This document shows positions 9,692-18,983 of a stretch of DNA of 64,000 nt, one piece after another. Each line of letters starts with the position of its first letter. The stretch's first letter is position 1. A program made the position numbers and the translations under genes. Under the pieces are notes generated by a model. The model ran no database searches and had not been told where the DNA came from. It worked only from the letters and a program-made list of their open reading frames with translations. This stretch comes from JBBATK01 sp039810585 (lineage in GTDB: Bacteria; Bacteroidota; Ignavibacteria; Kapaibacteriales; NICIL-2). Where the stretch lies: the NCBI GenBank assembly GCA_039810585.1, contig JBDHXF010000016.1:1-64000 (forward strand). Direction: 5' to 3'.

Positions 9692-9849
9692 TGCCGTATT
9701 CCTGTGTGCACAACTTGCCACACGCGGTATGTCCACTTTTGAGACTTTCATTATTCGAGCACAGCTTCGCTGTTCTCAGTTCATGACCACGCTCTCCGAT
9801 AGTTTTGTATCTCTGCTCTGACGAACCGCTCCTCGTCGGGCGAAGTGAT

Positions 9850-10599
9850 ATGTTCAACCACACCCGGTGCCGTGCTATGGAGCGAGTGACCACAAGCTAT
9901 GACGTCAATCCAGTAAGTTCTCCACGCTCTATTCGTGAGTGGCGAGTGGACGAACAGCCTCGCGAACGACTGAGACGGCATGGTGCCACCACTTTGTCAG
10001 ACAGCGAATTGCTCGCCGTCATCCTCGGTACAGGCACTCGCGGCGTCAATGCCTTGGATGCCGCTCGACTATTACTGAATACCTATGGGAGTTTAGACCA
10101 ACTGCTCAGGCGTGACGTCAGCGAATTCTGCGCAGTGCCGGGAATTGGACCCGGAAAAGCCCTTAGTCTCGTCGCCGCCTTCGAGCTGAGTCGACGTCTT
10201 GAGTCTGCTCCCTTTGACACCAAACGGGTGGTGCGCAATGCCAAAGACATCGCCAACTACTACATTCCACTGCTGCGAGGTGCCCTGCATGAATCCTTTC
10301 GCGCGCTGCATTTAAACTCTGCCAACCAGGTGGTGCGCGAAATCGTTGTGAGCGAAGGTTCGCTCAATGCCAGCATCGTGCATCCGCGTGAGGTATTCCG
10401 ACGAGCCATTACTGAGAGTGCCGCCTCCATTATCGTGCTGCACAATCATCCCTCCGGAAATACTGAACCCTCGCGCGAAGACCTTCTCATCACAAAACAG
10501 CTTAAAGAAGCAGGAGCAATAATCGACATCAAGGTTCTCGATCACATCATCATCGCTGGCGATCAATTCACCAGTTTCGCCGAACGTGGCTTGATGTGA
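9850..10599 (+). CDS. radC: RadC-family JAB-domain protein
   Basis: 249 aa. An N-terminal helix-hairpin-helix region (VPGIGPGKAL, around residues 97-106) precedes a JAB/MPN metalloprotease-like domain with the JAMM signature H198-x-H200-P-S-G then D211 (HNHPSGNTEPSRED). This is the standard RadC (UPF0758) architecture. Its in vivo role is unsettled, despite the old name for a DNA-repair gene. The ATG at 9850 is chosen; the frame stays open to a TTG at 9805, and another ATG lies at 9877. Confidence 0.88.
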   Translation: MFNHTRCRAMERVTTSYDVNPVSSPRSIREWRVDEQPRERLRRHGATTLSDSELLAVILGTGTRGVNALDAARLLLNTYGSLDQLLRRDVSEFCAVPGIGPGKALSLVAAFELSRRLESAPFDTKRVVRNAKDIANYYIPLLRGALHESFRALHLNSANQVVREIVVSEGSLNASIVHPREVFRRAITESAASIIVLHNHPSGNTEPSREDLLITKQLKEAGAIIDIKVLDHIIIAGDQFTSFAERGLM

Positions 10600-11010
10600 A
10601 TCGTCGTCGTGCTTAACGAGCATCACCCAACAGCACCATCGGAGTAAAGCACGACTATGCTTGAGATGGACGTGCTGTGCCGCAACCTGGCAGTGCAGGG
10701 CACTCGACTTCGACGAAGCAAGCACCTCAGTCCCACCGTTGACGAAGGATTTTCATGATGGTCTGTGAAGCCTTGTGAGGCCACCGTTTGGCGAAAATCT
10801 TGAAATTCTTTGTCTATCAAGGAGTTTTCGCAGAGCCAAGACAAGTGTCAGCATACTGTCATTGTAGTTGGTCTGTGTATATTTTTTACACGTTGTGGAA
10901 CAAAGCGCCAAGGCACCGGTCAGTCTGATATTCTAAGCGGCGCATCGAAGTGATGAAAGTGGGAATGAGCGCGTCATGCGGCACGGACTCTGTGATATTG
11001 AAAATCTGAC
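10600..11010. other. intergenic, nothing recognised
   Basis: About 410 nt between radC and the large secreted-protein gene. I see no convincing gene, terminator or repeat. Confidence 0.45.
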
Positions 11011-14000
11011 ATGAAACACATCACGAAGACAAGAAGGATGGTGAGCTATCGCTGTACCTTTCTGCTCCTTATCTGTGCTCTCAGTTCATGGGGGGATTAC
11101 GGAACTGCGCGGGCACAGGATCGTTCGACTTGGCGCTGGTACTTTGGCAAAGGCTTGGGTATGGACTTCAATACCCTGCCTCCGGTTGAGCTCAACGACG
11201 GGCTGACGAACAGTATCGAAGGTACAGCTGTGTTAAGTGATGAGAACACCGGAGAGTTGTTGCTCTATAGTGATGGAAATACGGTGTGGGACCGAACGCA
11301 CACCGCTTTTGTGACGGGATTAAACCCGAAATACTACTCCGCTACTCAGGCTGCCATCATCCTCAGGCAGCCGGGATCAACCTCCTTGGTTCATCTGTTT
11401 CTCGTTCCCGAAACATGCGTGGGACCGGCTCGACATGTCATCATCGATCTTCGCTTCCGAGGAGGACTTGGTGATACCGTCTCCTTCAATCCAAACCTCA
11501 GTGCCCAGCGCGTTGCCGAAAAGGTTGCAGCAGTGAGTGCAGCAAATGGACGTGACTGGTGGATTGTGTTTCGTGGAGTCGGCATCGACAGCTCGGCATT
11601 TCTGAGTTATCTCTTGAGCAATAGCGGCCTACGTGCCACACCGGTACGATCGGCTGTTGGGCAGGTCTTGAATCCGGCAGTCAACACGTCCTTCGGGATC
11701 GGACAACTTGTCTTCACGCGAGATGGAACACGTCTCGCGTCCGCCAATGAGATGGCGGACATAGAACTCTTCGACTTTGACCGCGCCAGCGGGCACGTAT
11801 CAAATCCAAAGCTATACGTTCCTAATACCATGCATCTGGCTTATGGAGCTGCCTTTTCTCCAAATGGGCGCTATCTCTATTCTGCGAGACAAGGATACAT
11901 GGCCGACACTATTGTACGTTTCGATCTTCAGGCTTCCGATGTACAAGCATCGCGTACCGTGGTTGCCTCTACAGGCAATACGTTCGGCCAACTCCTGCTT
12001 GCTCGAGACAACAAGATTTATGTGGCTGAGGGATCCTTGCCGTACCTCGGGGCGATCATGGATGCAGACTCCGTCCAGCCGCGTTTTAATGAGCAGGAAT
12101 ATTCGCTCACCAGTACAGCGTCACAGTTCATTGGCTTGCCAAATTTCCCGCAGCGCATTGCTACACCCATCGACGCCGATACAACGACGTTGAATGCTCC
12201 AAGCTATGCCTGCAGTGGATCGACCATCACGCTTGAACTGTATAGCAATTTGGGAGACAGCTTGAACGTTCGATATGTGTTTGAAGATGGAAGCGATACT
12301 ACCCTTGCGGTGAAAGCGCCGCGGTTCAGACTTGAACGCACACTAGGTCAGCGCTCGCAGTATAGTTGCACAGTGTTCGTACACGGCTTCGGGGTCGGAG
12401 CGTCTACACGTATCGATACCCTGCGATGTATCACCAATGCATGGATGGATTGTTGCGGAGAACTGGTCCGCAACGGCAACTTCCTGGCTATTTCTGCAGG
12501 AGGACAGTGCTTTCCGGTCGAGTATGAGACCGACTTTAATTTTCGCAGTAGCCAAAACTCACCCTGTTTATTCACGATTGATAAGCCCGGACAAATTGCA
12601 TCGCAAGGAAATGCACAGTATGGAAACAAGGCGTGGAGCGGACGAGATCACAGCTCCATCTCATCCTTCATCTTGTACGGTGAACCGATTCCCAATACTG
12701 AGATGCGAGCCTGGTACGAGCGTATTCCAGTGTGGGTGAACACTCGCTATCACTTTCGTGTGTGGATTAAAAATGTCGAAGAGTACAAGCGATTCGACAC
12801 CACAGGAGTTGACTTGCAGTTCGCGCTTCAGGTCACTCAAGCAGGAATACAAACGGAAATTAAGAGGGTCGCGTATGTGTCGTACTCGCAAGGGTGGATG
12901 GAACTCAGCGGCGACTTCCTGAGCAGCGCGTCCGGTGATGCAGAAGTGGCAGTAGCAGTCCTGTGTAAGACCAATGGCTTGGGATGTTACGGCTTTGCTA
13001 TAGATGATATCAGCGTGGTGCCGCTCACGACGTTGATTCTCGATGCCGGACCACCATTGCGCCTGTGTCGGGGAAGTGCCGCGCAAGTGCAGACGAACAT
13101 TGTCAACGCCTCGCGCATCGAGTGGAGTCCCAAGCAAGGCTTGTCCGACTGGCAGATTGCCCAACCCATGGTCAGTTGCGATAGCTCGTGTACGTACACC
13201 GTGAGTGCCTGGGACGGCAACGGCTGCATGCATCAAAAGTTTGTCACTATCAACGTCGTAGAGCCTCAGCATCCCAAACTCATTGCCGACCGCTTGGGGA
13301 TATGTTACGGTGATACCATCATCGTTAGTCTGGATCAGAAGGTTGCATCCATTGAGTGGACCGACCATTCAAGTTCCGACACGCTCATCGTGCTCAGGTC
13401 GGGAGACTACGCAGCTACCGGCATAGATAGTTTGGGATGTCAGTTTAGCACCGATACTCTGCACATTGCTGACCTCGGAGGGCTGAGTCTGCAGCTCTCA
13501 CTCCCGGACGATCACACACTAGCCGTCGGCGCGCATGAACGCATTGAGTTTGTGCTCCTCCCGTGGACGTCCCAGATAGCCGGAAAGAACTACGTTGCGC
13601 GTTTTCGTTTCCGCAAAGAAGCTTTTACCGTAGATCCCAATTTCGTGGTGGCTCAGGATAGCGTGTGGACTACAGTGGAGAGTCTCGGAGTACTTCACGG
13701 TCAAAGAGTGCAAACTGCCATCGTCTTGCAAGGCTTGTTGAATCATGATGCGGGCGCAGTGGTCACCGTGGACAGTTTCTTTGTGGATACACGATGTCCT
13801 GTCAATCTGCAGACCGACTCCATGCTCATTACTCTTCAGAGTTGTTGGCTGAAATCTGGCTTCGTTTTCGATGCGCCGACACGCATTGTCTCCCTGTATC
13901 CGCAACCCGTCGACAACATGCTTCATGTGCTGATAGAACATCCTAAAGACAACGCGCTGCGATGTGCGCTGTACAATGCCATGGGAGCATGCGTTGCTCA

Positions 14001-14142
14001 GCTTGCGCAAACAGTACAAGCCTCTGAGCAGACCGAACTTCAATTCAATACGGAGTCTCTGCTCCCCGGATGGTACTTGCTCCGCTGCGAGCTGCCGGGT
14101 GGTCCACAGTGTCTGCCCTTTTTGGTTCTGCATTCGTACTGA
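11011..14142 (+). CDS. large secreted T9SS-cargo protein with N-terminal beta-propeller-like region
   Basis: 1043 aa with a signal peptide ending near ARAQ (about residue 36). Residues ~40-380 resemble the N-terminal propeller-like region of Bacteroidota gliding-associated secreted proteins, with WYFGKGLGMDFNTLPP and SDENTGELLLYSDGNTVWDR as hallmark phrases. Then come a PKD/CUB-like adhesive middle, a carbohydrate-binding-like segment (about 490-670) and Ig-like repeats. The last ~80 residues, from VSLYPQPVDNMLHV, form a type A T9SS sorting domain. It should cross the outer membrane through T9SS and be surface-attached or released. No catalytic motif is visible. No obvious Shine-Dalgarno precedes the ATG. 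Confidence 0.82.
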   Translation: MKHITKTRRMVSYRCTFLLLICALSSWGDYGTARAQDRSTWRWYFGKGLGMDFNTLPPVELNDGLTNSIEGTAVLSDENTGELLLYSDGNTVWDRTHTAFVTGLNPKYYSATQAAIILRQPGSTSLVHLFLVPETCVGPARHVIIDLRFRGGLGDTVSFNPNLSAQRVAEKVAAVSAANGRDWWIVFRGVGIDSSAFLSYLLSNSGLRATPVRSAVGQVLNPAVNTSFGIGQLVFTRDGTRLASANEMADIELFDFDRASGHVSNPKLYVPNTMHLAYGAAFSPNGRYLYSARQGYMADTIVRFDLQASDVQASRTVVASTGNTFGQLLLARDNKIYVAEGSLPYLGAIMDADSVQPRFNEQEYSLTSTASQFIGLPNFPQRIATPIDADTTTLNAPSYACSGSTITLELYSNLGDSLNVRYVFEDGSDTTLAVKAPRFRLERTLGQRSQYSCTVFVHGFGVGASTRIDTLRCITNAWMDCCGELVRNGNFLAISAGGQCFPVEYETDFNFRSSQNSPCLFTIDKPGQIASQGNAQYGNKAWSGRDHSSISSFILYGEPIPNTEMRAWYERIPVWVNTRYHFRVWIKNVEEYKRFDTTGVDLQFALQVTQAGIQTEIKRVAYVSYSQGWMELSGDFLSSASGDAEVAVAVLCKTNGLGCYGFAIDDISVVPLTTLILDAGPPLRLCRGSAAQVQTNIVNASRIEWSPKQGLSDWQIAQPMVSCDSSCTYTVSAWDGNGCMHQKFVTINVVEPQHPKLIADRLGICYGDTIIVSLDQKVASIEWTDHSSSDTLIVLRSGDYAATGIDSLGCQFSTDTLHIADLGGLSLQLSLPDDHTLAVGAHERIEFVLLPWTSQIAGKNYVARFRFRKEAFTVDPNFVVAQDSVWTTVESLGVLHGQRVQTAIVLQGLLNHDAGAVVTVDSFFVDTRCPVNLQTDSMLITLQSCWLKSGFVFDAPTRIVSLYPQPVDNMLHVLIEHPKDNALRCALYNAMGACVAQLAQTVQASEQTELQFNTESLLPGWYLLRCELPGGPQCLPFLVLHSY

Positions 14143-14198
14143 GCTTCGCTCCAGTTTGAGCGACAGTGATGGAGTGTATAGCGGACGTGTCATGCGCC

Positions 14199-14576
14199 TT
14201 AGCGGAGATTGCGCCACACCATAAAGATGAGAACTGCGATCAACGAGAATATTTGCAGAGGCTGTGAGCGGAAGGGAAAGCGCGATGTACTCCAGCCAAG
14301 CCAGCGCGCAGCGCGCTGAAGAAAATGAAACACCATGAGAGGCAACACGGCATAGGCAAGCGGATTCCACTGCCATGCTTGTTGCCACTGGCCATGCATC
14401 ATGCAGTGTGCGGCGCGTGTCATGCCGCATCCGGCGCAGGAGAGACCGGTTAGGCTGTGGAAGAGACAGGGGACAAGGGTGTGTTGGGTGGGGTCGATAC
14501 AATAGACAATGGCGCCGACGATCAGCGCCATTGTCAGAAGGAATGTCAGGTGTTGTGTTTCCGTCCACTCTCGCAT
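14199..14576 (-). CDS. DUF2752 small membrane protein
   Basis: 125 aa with about three hydrophobic helices. It carries the DUF2752 signature: a cysteine-containing loop LSCAGCGMTRAAHCMMHG (compare C.GCG.TRA.......G) followed by NPLAY. Members are small integral inner-membrane proteins of unknown function. The gene is 8 nt downstream of the DUF4234 gene on the same strand, an arrangement that suggests one transcript. Confidence 0.85.
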   Translation of the reverse strand: MREWTETQHLTFLLTMALIVGAIVYCIDPTQHTLVPCLFHSLTGLSCAGCGMTRAAHCMMHGQWQQAWQWNPLAYAVLPLMVFHFLQRAARWLGWSTSRFPFRSQPLQIFSLIAVLIFMVWRNLR

Positions 14577-14584
14577 GGTAATAT

Positions 14585-15004
14585 CTACAGCATGGACGGT
14601 GTGTTTGAGCCATTCGATCCATCGCCTAACTGATACCAGCGATTGATTTCTGATTGCTCAATCGCGTGAGCAACTAGGGCTAAGCCAAAAATGCTGAGGA
14701 GCAGAACGATCATGGGTAAGTTCTCGGAGACCTCAAAGCCGTTGTTGCGTTGAATGGTCACGATGGCATTGGCAAACTTATACTCAATGTAAATGGCATA
14801 AATGCCACAGGTTACCAAGGTCAGAAAGAACCACGGCCAAAAATTAAACTCAGAGCGTCCGAGCCATGCGTTCACTGTGCGGAATCGATGGTGGTACCAT
14901 ATTAACGCGTAAATGCCGCAGGTCACAATACTCAGGATAATGCAGGCCGCAATATTCTCCTCCGCAAACTCGCGGGCAATGGGTTGGGTGTCAGAGCTGT
15001 TCAT
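14585..15004 (-). CDS. DUF4234 membrane protein
   Basis: 139 aa. Two internally similar hydrophobic segments carry the repeated phrase TCGIYA (IVTCGIYALIW and LVTCGIYAIYI), characteristic of DUF4234. A third helix (MIVLLLSIFGLALVAHAI) is followed by INRWYQL near the C-terminus. It is an inner-membrane protein of unknown role, immediately upstream of the DUF2752 gene. Confidence 0.85.
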   Translation of the reverse strand: MNSSDTQPIAREFAEENIAACIILSIVTCGIYALIWYHHRFRTVNAWLGRSEFNFWPWFFLTLVTCGIYAIYIEYKFANAIVTIQRNNGFEVSENLPMIVLLLSIFGLALVAHAIEQSEINRWYQLGDGSNGSNTPSML

Positions 15005-15113
15005 AGCTTGAAAAAAATGAGGTTAAATAATTCAGCGATGTGTGATCCCCGAGACTCTAGTCACCATCGCCCTGAGTGGCGAGACGGCAATATAGAAAAA
15101 GAGTTGCGTTAGA

Positions 15114-17246
15114 CTAGTCAGAGCACTGAAGCGTACAGAGCGGTTTTTTGTTGAGGGTGGACCAACTTTGCGATCGCACACGTCCACTACCGTGGACTCG
15201 CACCTGGATGGAATGAGACTGCAAGATTGCAATAGCTCGTCGTAAACTCAATCCACGCACATCCGGGTGAGCTGCGTCTCGCTGCCTCACAGAGTCCTGT
15301 TGATTCGTGCGGAGCGGGGCTCCGCACTCAATACTGACCGCACTTCCGCGAATCACGGAACTGCCGGGAGCGGGATCCTGTCGTGCAATAATTGCCGAAT
15401 TATCGGCGGAGCCGATGCGTAATCCCTTGTCTCTCATCAGTGCATCTGCTTCTTGCCAGCGCATTCCTCGGATGTCGGGTACTCGCACGGTATCCGAAGG
15501 AGTTGCTTTCACGGCCAGATGAGCCAGCCCGGGGAAATTGGCGCTCACCGAGGGAGTGGAGAGGATGCGCTGTACGATGTTGCGAAAAATAGGTGCAGCA
15601 GTGCGACCGCCGTAGATGTCAGTTTTCGGTCTGTCCAACATAATGAGCAGTACCATCTCCGCACTGTCGGCAGGAAAGTAGCCGATGAACGACGCGGTGT
15701 AAGCCTGCTTTGAATATTTACCGTCCACAAGTTGTTGGGCTGTTCCGGTTTTACCCGCAATACGCAAGCCGTCGATATGTGCTTCGGTGCCTGTACCACG
15801 GTCAACCACGCAGCAAAACATTGACGATAAGGTCTGCGCCGTCTGAGGGGCGATCACTTGTCGTATCCTCTGCGGCTGAAACTCCTTCACCACCGCATTA
15901 TGCTGATCCAGGATAGCGCGAACGATGTACGGCTTCATCATTTGACCGTTATTGGCAACAGTGGCATAAGCATTGGCAAGCTGCAAAGCGGTCGTAGCAA
16001 GCTGATAACCAAAACCCATGAAGAGTTTGGTCGTGGCGTCGTAGTCCTTTGGCATTTTCAAAATCCCCCTCGCCTCACCACTCAAATCAAAACCAATCGG
16101 AATACCAAAGCCGAAGTCGCGGGTGTACTTGTAGAAAATCGCGTCCGGTATCGATCGCGCCAAGGAGCCGAAAATGATATTGCTGGATTTTTCCAGAGCC
16201 GTAGTCAGAGAACAAGCACCGAGTGCCTCATGGTCGCGCACTTCGGTACCATCCTTGAGGGTGAGTATTCCGCCAAGTCCATCGACGGGTGAATCCGGTG
16301 TGGCGAGGTTGTTGTCGAAGGCCGTCGCTGCGGTGATCATCTTAAAAGTAGAGCCCGGCTCATACATGTCGCATATCGCTCGTATACGCATAGCCTCGGG
16401 AGTGGCTTGACGGATGTCATTGGGGTTATAACTCGGACACGATGCCATCGAGAGAATTTCTCCCGTGTGCGGGTTGAGAGCCACCGCCATAGCACTTTGC
16501 GCACCGGCTGACTCCATGCCTCGTTGCAGTTCTTGCTCCACAATGCTCTGTAATTCGGCATCGATGGTGAGTTCGAGGGAGTAGCCGTTTCGGGCGGGTT
16601 TGTTAGAGGCGCCAACAACTTGCTGCATGCGACCTCGTCCGTCGCGCTGCATCACTTCAAATCCGGATTCGCCCTGGAGCAGGGAATCGTAGGCGAGCTC
16701 AAGTCCTGCCAGACCTTTATTGTCTACATTGGTACAACCCACCACTTGAGCTGCCATCGAGCCGTAGAGGTAGTTGCGTTTGGGTTCGGAAAGACGTATA
16801 AAACCGGCATCACTCAGTGTATCGAGAGCTGCTGTAGCCGAACCAACGTTGAAGCCGCGAGCAATCCAGAGGAAGTTCTTGTCCTTATTGGCCTGAATCT
16901 TTGCCATTAGCTGTGCTTTGGTCTGACCGCATACTTGCGACAACAGTTCACACACGCGATCAGGGTTCTCCAGCATCTTTGGATCCACGGCGTAGGACAC
17001 GCTTTGAATGGTGGAGGCAATCACGTGCTGGTTACGGTCGAAGATCATGCCACGTGTCGGACGTAAATCCACCCGAGCTTCGTACTGCTTGCGGGCTCGC
17101 TCGCGGTACTCTGCACCATGGATAATCTGTACCACGAACAACTTTGCCAGCACAGCCACAAAGCCAAGCAAGAGCATAATTGCCATAAAGCGCAGACGCC
17201 ACGGTTTATAGGCGGATGCACGATCTCCGAGTTCCTGAACGGCCAT
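15114..17246 (-). CDS. ftsI: FtsI/PBP-type peptidoglycan transpeptidase with PASTA domains
   Basis: 710 aa from the ATG at 17246; the frame is open to a TTG at 17354, but the extra 36 residues look non-coding. Order: short cytoplasmic N-terminus, one transmembrane helix, a pedestal domain (RPTRGMIFDRN motif), then a transpeptidase domain with the active-site GSTFK (SxxK), KSSN (SxN) and GKTGTAQ (KTG) motifs. Two PASTA domains follow; the first begins VRVPDIRGMRWQEA. It cross-links septal peptidoglycan on the periplasmic side. The ftsL-like gene lies upstream, as in division clusters, but here the neighbours are pyrD and membrane genes rather than mraZ/rsmH and mur genes. Confidence 0.9.
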   Translation of the reverse strand: MAVQELGDRASAYKPWRLRFMAIMLLLGFVAVLAKLFVVQIIHGAEYRERARKQYEARVDLRPTRGMIFDRNQHVIASTIQSVSYAVDPKMLENPDRVCELLSQVCGQTKAQLMAKIQANKDKNFLWIARGFNVGSATAALDTLSDAGFIRLSEPKRNYLYGSMAAQVVGCTNVDNKGLAGLELAYDSLLQGESGFEVMQRDGRGRMQQVVGASNKPARNGYSLELTIDAELQSIVEQELQRGMESAGAQSAMAVALNPHTGEILSMASCPSYNPNDIRQATPEAMRIRAICDMYEPGSTFKMITAATAFDNNLATPDSPVDGLGGILTLKDGTEVRDHEALGACSLTTALEKSSNIIFGSLARSIPDAIFYKYTRDFGFGIPIGFDLSGEARGILKMPKDYDATTKLFMGFGYQLATTALQLANAYATVANNGQMMKPYIVRAILDQHNAVVKEFQPQRIRQVIAPQTAQTLSSMFCCVVDRGTGTEAHIDGLRIAGKTGTAQQLVDGKYSKQAYTASFIGYFPADSAEMVLLIMLDRPKTDIYGGRTAAPIFRNIVQRILSTPSVSANFPGLAHLAVKATPSDTVRVPDIRGMRWQEADALMRDKGLRIGSADNSAIIARQDPAPGSSVIRGSAVSIECGAPLRTNQQDSVRQRDAAHPDVRGLSLRRAIAILQSHSIQVRVHGSGRVRSQSWSTLNKKPLCTLQCSD

Positions 17247-17444
17247 AGTGTTGTCTGAAAGCACCTGCTGCGGGTGCGGAAATGACGGGACATCCCGGCG
17301 GTCGATTGACTCAACGGACGTGTCAGCGCGAAGCGCGCACGAATAAGAAATCAACTGACTCGACTGAGGATGTCGGTACTGCTGCGGGACAAAAATACTA
17401 AACCCGGACGCACGCGCTGGCCACTCGCCACAGGGCGCACCGTG

Positions 17445-17762
17445 TCAGGGTTTGGACTCCTTGTCTTCGATCACAATCGGCGCCACGGCAGGTTGGCTGA
17501 GGCCAAGTCGCTCGTGCGCAATACGATTGATACGCGCGCTACTCTGCAGGCTGAGCACTTCGTTGCGCAGCAGATTTGTTGTGGAGACTAAGCTGTCGCG
17601 CGTGTAGCGCAAAGTATTGATGTCTTGCACCAAACTGCGCACTCGCAACACGTTACTGACGATGAAGAGGGTTATGCCCGCCAGCAAAATCACCAGCACA
17701 AAAAGTTGCACCGGGTTGAAGAGGCGATGATCGACGTTGGGTGTTGAAGCGCTATCTGACAT
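17445..17762 (-). CDS. ftsL: FtsL-like division protein
   Basis: 105 aa: a short cytoplasmic N-terminus, one membrane helix (about residues 19-38) and a periplasmic leucine-zipper-like coiled coil ending in the segment RINRIAHERLGLSQP, typical of FtsL/DivIC. FtsL scaffolds FtsB, FtsQ and FtsW/FtsI at the septum. Its position directly upstream of the transpeptidase gene supports the call. The sequence is short and fast-evolving, so assignment to FtsL rather than another septum-initiator protein rests on this context. Confidence 0.75.
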   Translation of the reverse strand: MSDSASTPNVDHRLFNPVQLFVLVILLAGITLFIVSNVLRVRSLVQDINTLRYTRDSLVSTTNLLRNEVLSLQSSARINRIAHERLGLSQPAVAPIVIEDKESKP

Positions 17763-17800
17763 TCAGCTTGCTCGAAAGTGAAATGCTTCGCTCTGTATGC

Positions 17801-18925
17801 TTAGCGATCGAACATGTGTTGGTACACACGATGTCCGTGCTGAGCGAAGGACTCAAAATAACCCGTGTACCATTCGCAAAGGGCAATACCTGCATCAAGA
17901 CTCTGCTGCACATCCGATCGGTTCTCGATGCCTCCGCAGCGAAGTACATGAAAGCTATTGGCGGCGATGGCCGATTGGGCATGGCGTGCAGCGATTGTGG
18001 CAAGGTCATGTGACGATTGTTTGAGCACGCGTCCACTCAAGCCTCCGCCAAAATGATCGCGGAAATAGGTAAAAGTCGAGCGTTCGGCAGGATCCAGCAG
18101 TGCTTCGCGTTCAGCGTAGGCGGTGGAGGTATTGCCGAGGGTGATGCCGGCAAAGCCGAGGGACATCAGCACGTCGACCATAGCCGGTATGAGCTCGGGG
18201 ACGGTGTCGGTGGAGAGTTTAACGACGATAGGAATCGGTCTCTGCACACACCTGATGAAATGCGTGTTGATGTAATCCAAGCGCTGCAGCAGTGCGTGAT
18301 CCAGCTTATCGGGAGCCACTGCTTCGTGATCGTGATGTGGCACGTTGGGACAACTCTCATTGAGTTCGATGAAGTCCACTCCGGCTTTCGCGTACATGGT
18401 CATGCCATCCACCAGACTCTGCAGTGCTTCGGTTCCGCTGAGGTCGGGGTCGCTGCTGACGGAGGCGCCGAGCGGACATCCCGTCACTTTTTCTATGCGT
18501 GATAAACGAGCCGCAACTTCCGCATGACCGCGGTTGGGAAGTCCCATCCAATTCGATGCACTACCGGATCTGGGATAGGGCACGAAGGGATGCGTGATGC
18601 CCTTGCGAGTGTTGCCCATGCGCGCACGTGAAGTGGTGGTGCCGCTCATCCATGCCCCGGCGCCCTGTGCGGCGCAAACCTCATAGCCTTCACCGTTCTT
18701 GAACATTCCGGCAGCGTTGAAGAGTGGGGCTCGAAAGTGCAGGTGCCAGAGCTGACGAGACCAGGAGGCAGGAGGAACCCACGGGGTGGGACGCTCACGA
18801 CAGTAGAGCGAGAGAAATTGTGAGCGCGAACGAGAGTACAAAGCCGTGGTCCAGCGACCCGGGAGATGCATCATCAGGGGTCGGACAGCGGCGTCGAGTC
18901 GGGCAAGTGATTCGATGAAAGACAA
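17801..18925 (-). CDS. pyrD: dihydroorotate dehydrogenase, probably class 2
   Basis: 374 aa. It oxidises dihydroorotate to orotate in pyrimidine synthesis using FMN. An amphipathic N-terminal region like that of membrane-associated class 2 enzymes precedes a TIM barrel. Recognisable elements are the SGTTTSRARMGN and NWMGLPNRG segments (compare NRMGFNN.G), the active-site strand FIELNESCPN, KLSTD (for KI.PD) and the late GGI..R phosphate-binding region. Several positions are divergent, so the exact subclass is not certain. It lies 38 nt upstream of ftsL on the same strand. Confidence 0.82.
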   Translation of the reverse strand: MSFIESLARLDAAVRPLMMHLPGRWTTALYSRSRSQFLSLYCRERPTPWVPPASWSRQLWHLHFRAPLFNAAGMFKNGEGYEVCAAQGAGAWMSGTTTSRARMGNTRKGITHPFVPYPRSGSASNWMGLPNRGHAEVAARLSRIEKVTGCPLGASVSSDPDLSGTEALQSLVDGMTMYAKAGVDFIELNESCPNVPHHDHEAVAPDKLDHALLQRLDYINTHFIRCVQRPIPIVVKLSTDTVPELIPAMVDVLMSLGFAGITLGNTSTAYAEREALLDPAERSTFTYFRDHFGGGLSGRVLKQSSHDLATIAARHAQSAIAANSFHVLRCGGIENRSDVQQSLDAGIALCEWYTGYFESFAQHGHRVYQHMFDR

Positions 18926-18983
18926 AAAGTACTGGGCTGCGTTCTAAAAGATGATACAAAAATACGCCACATCGTACCAAGTA

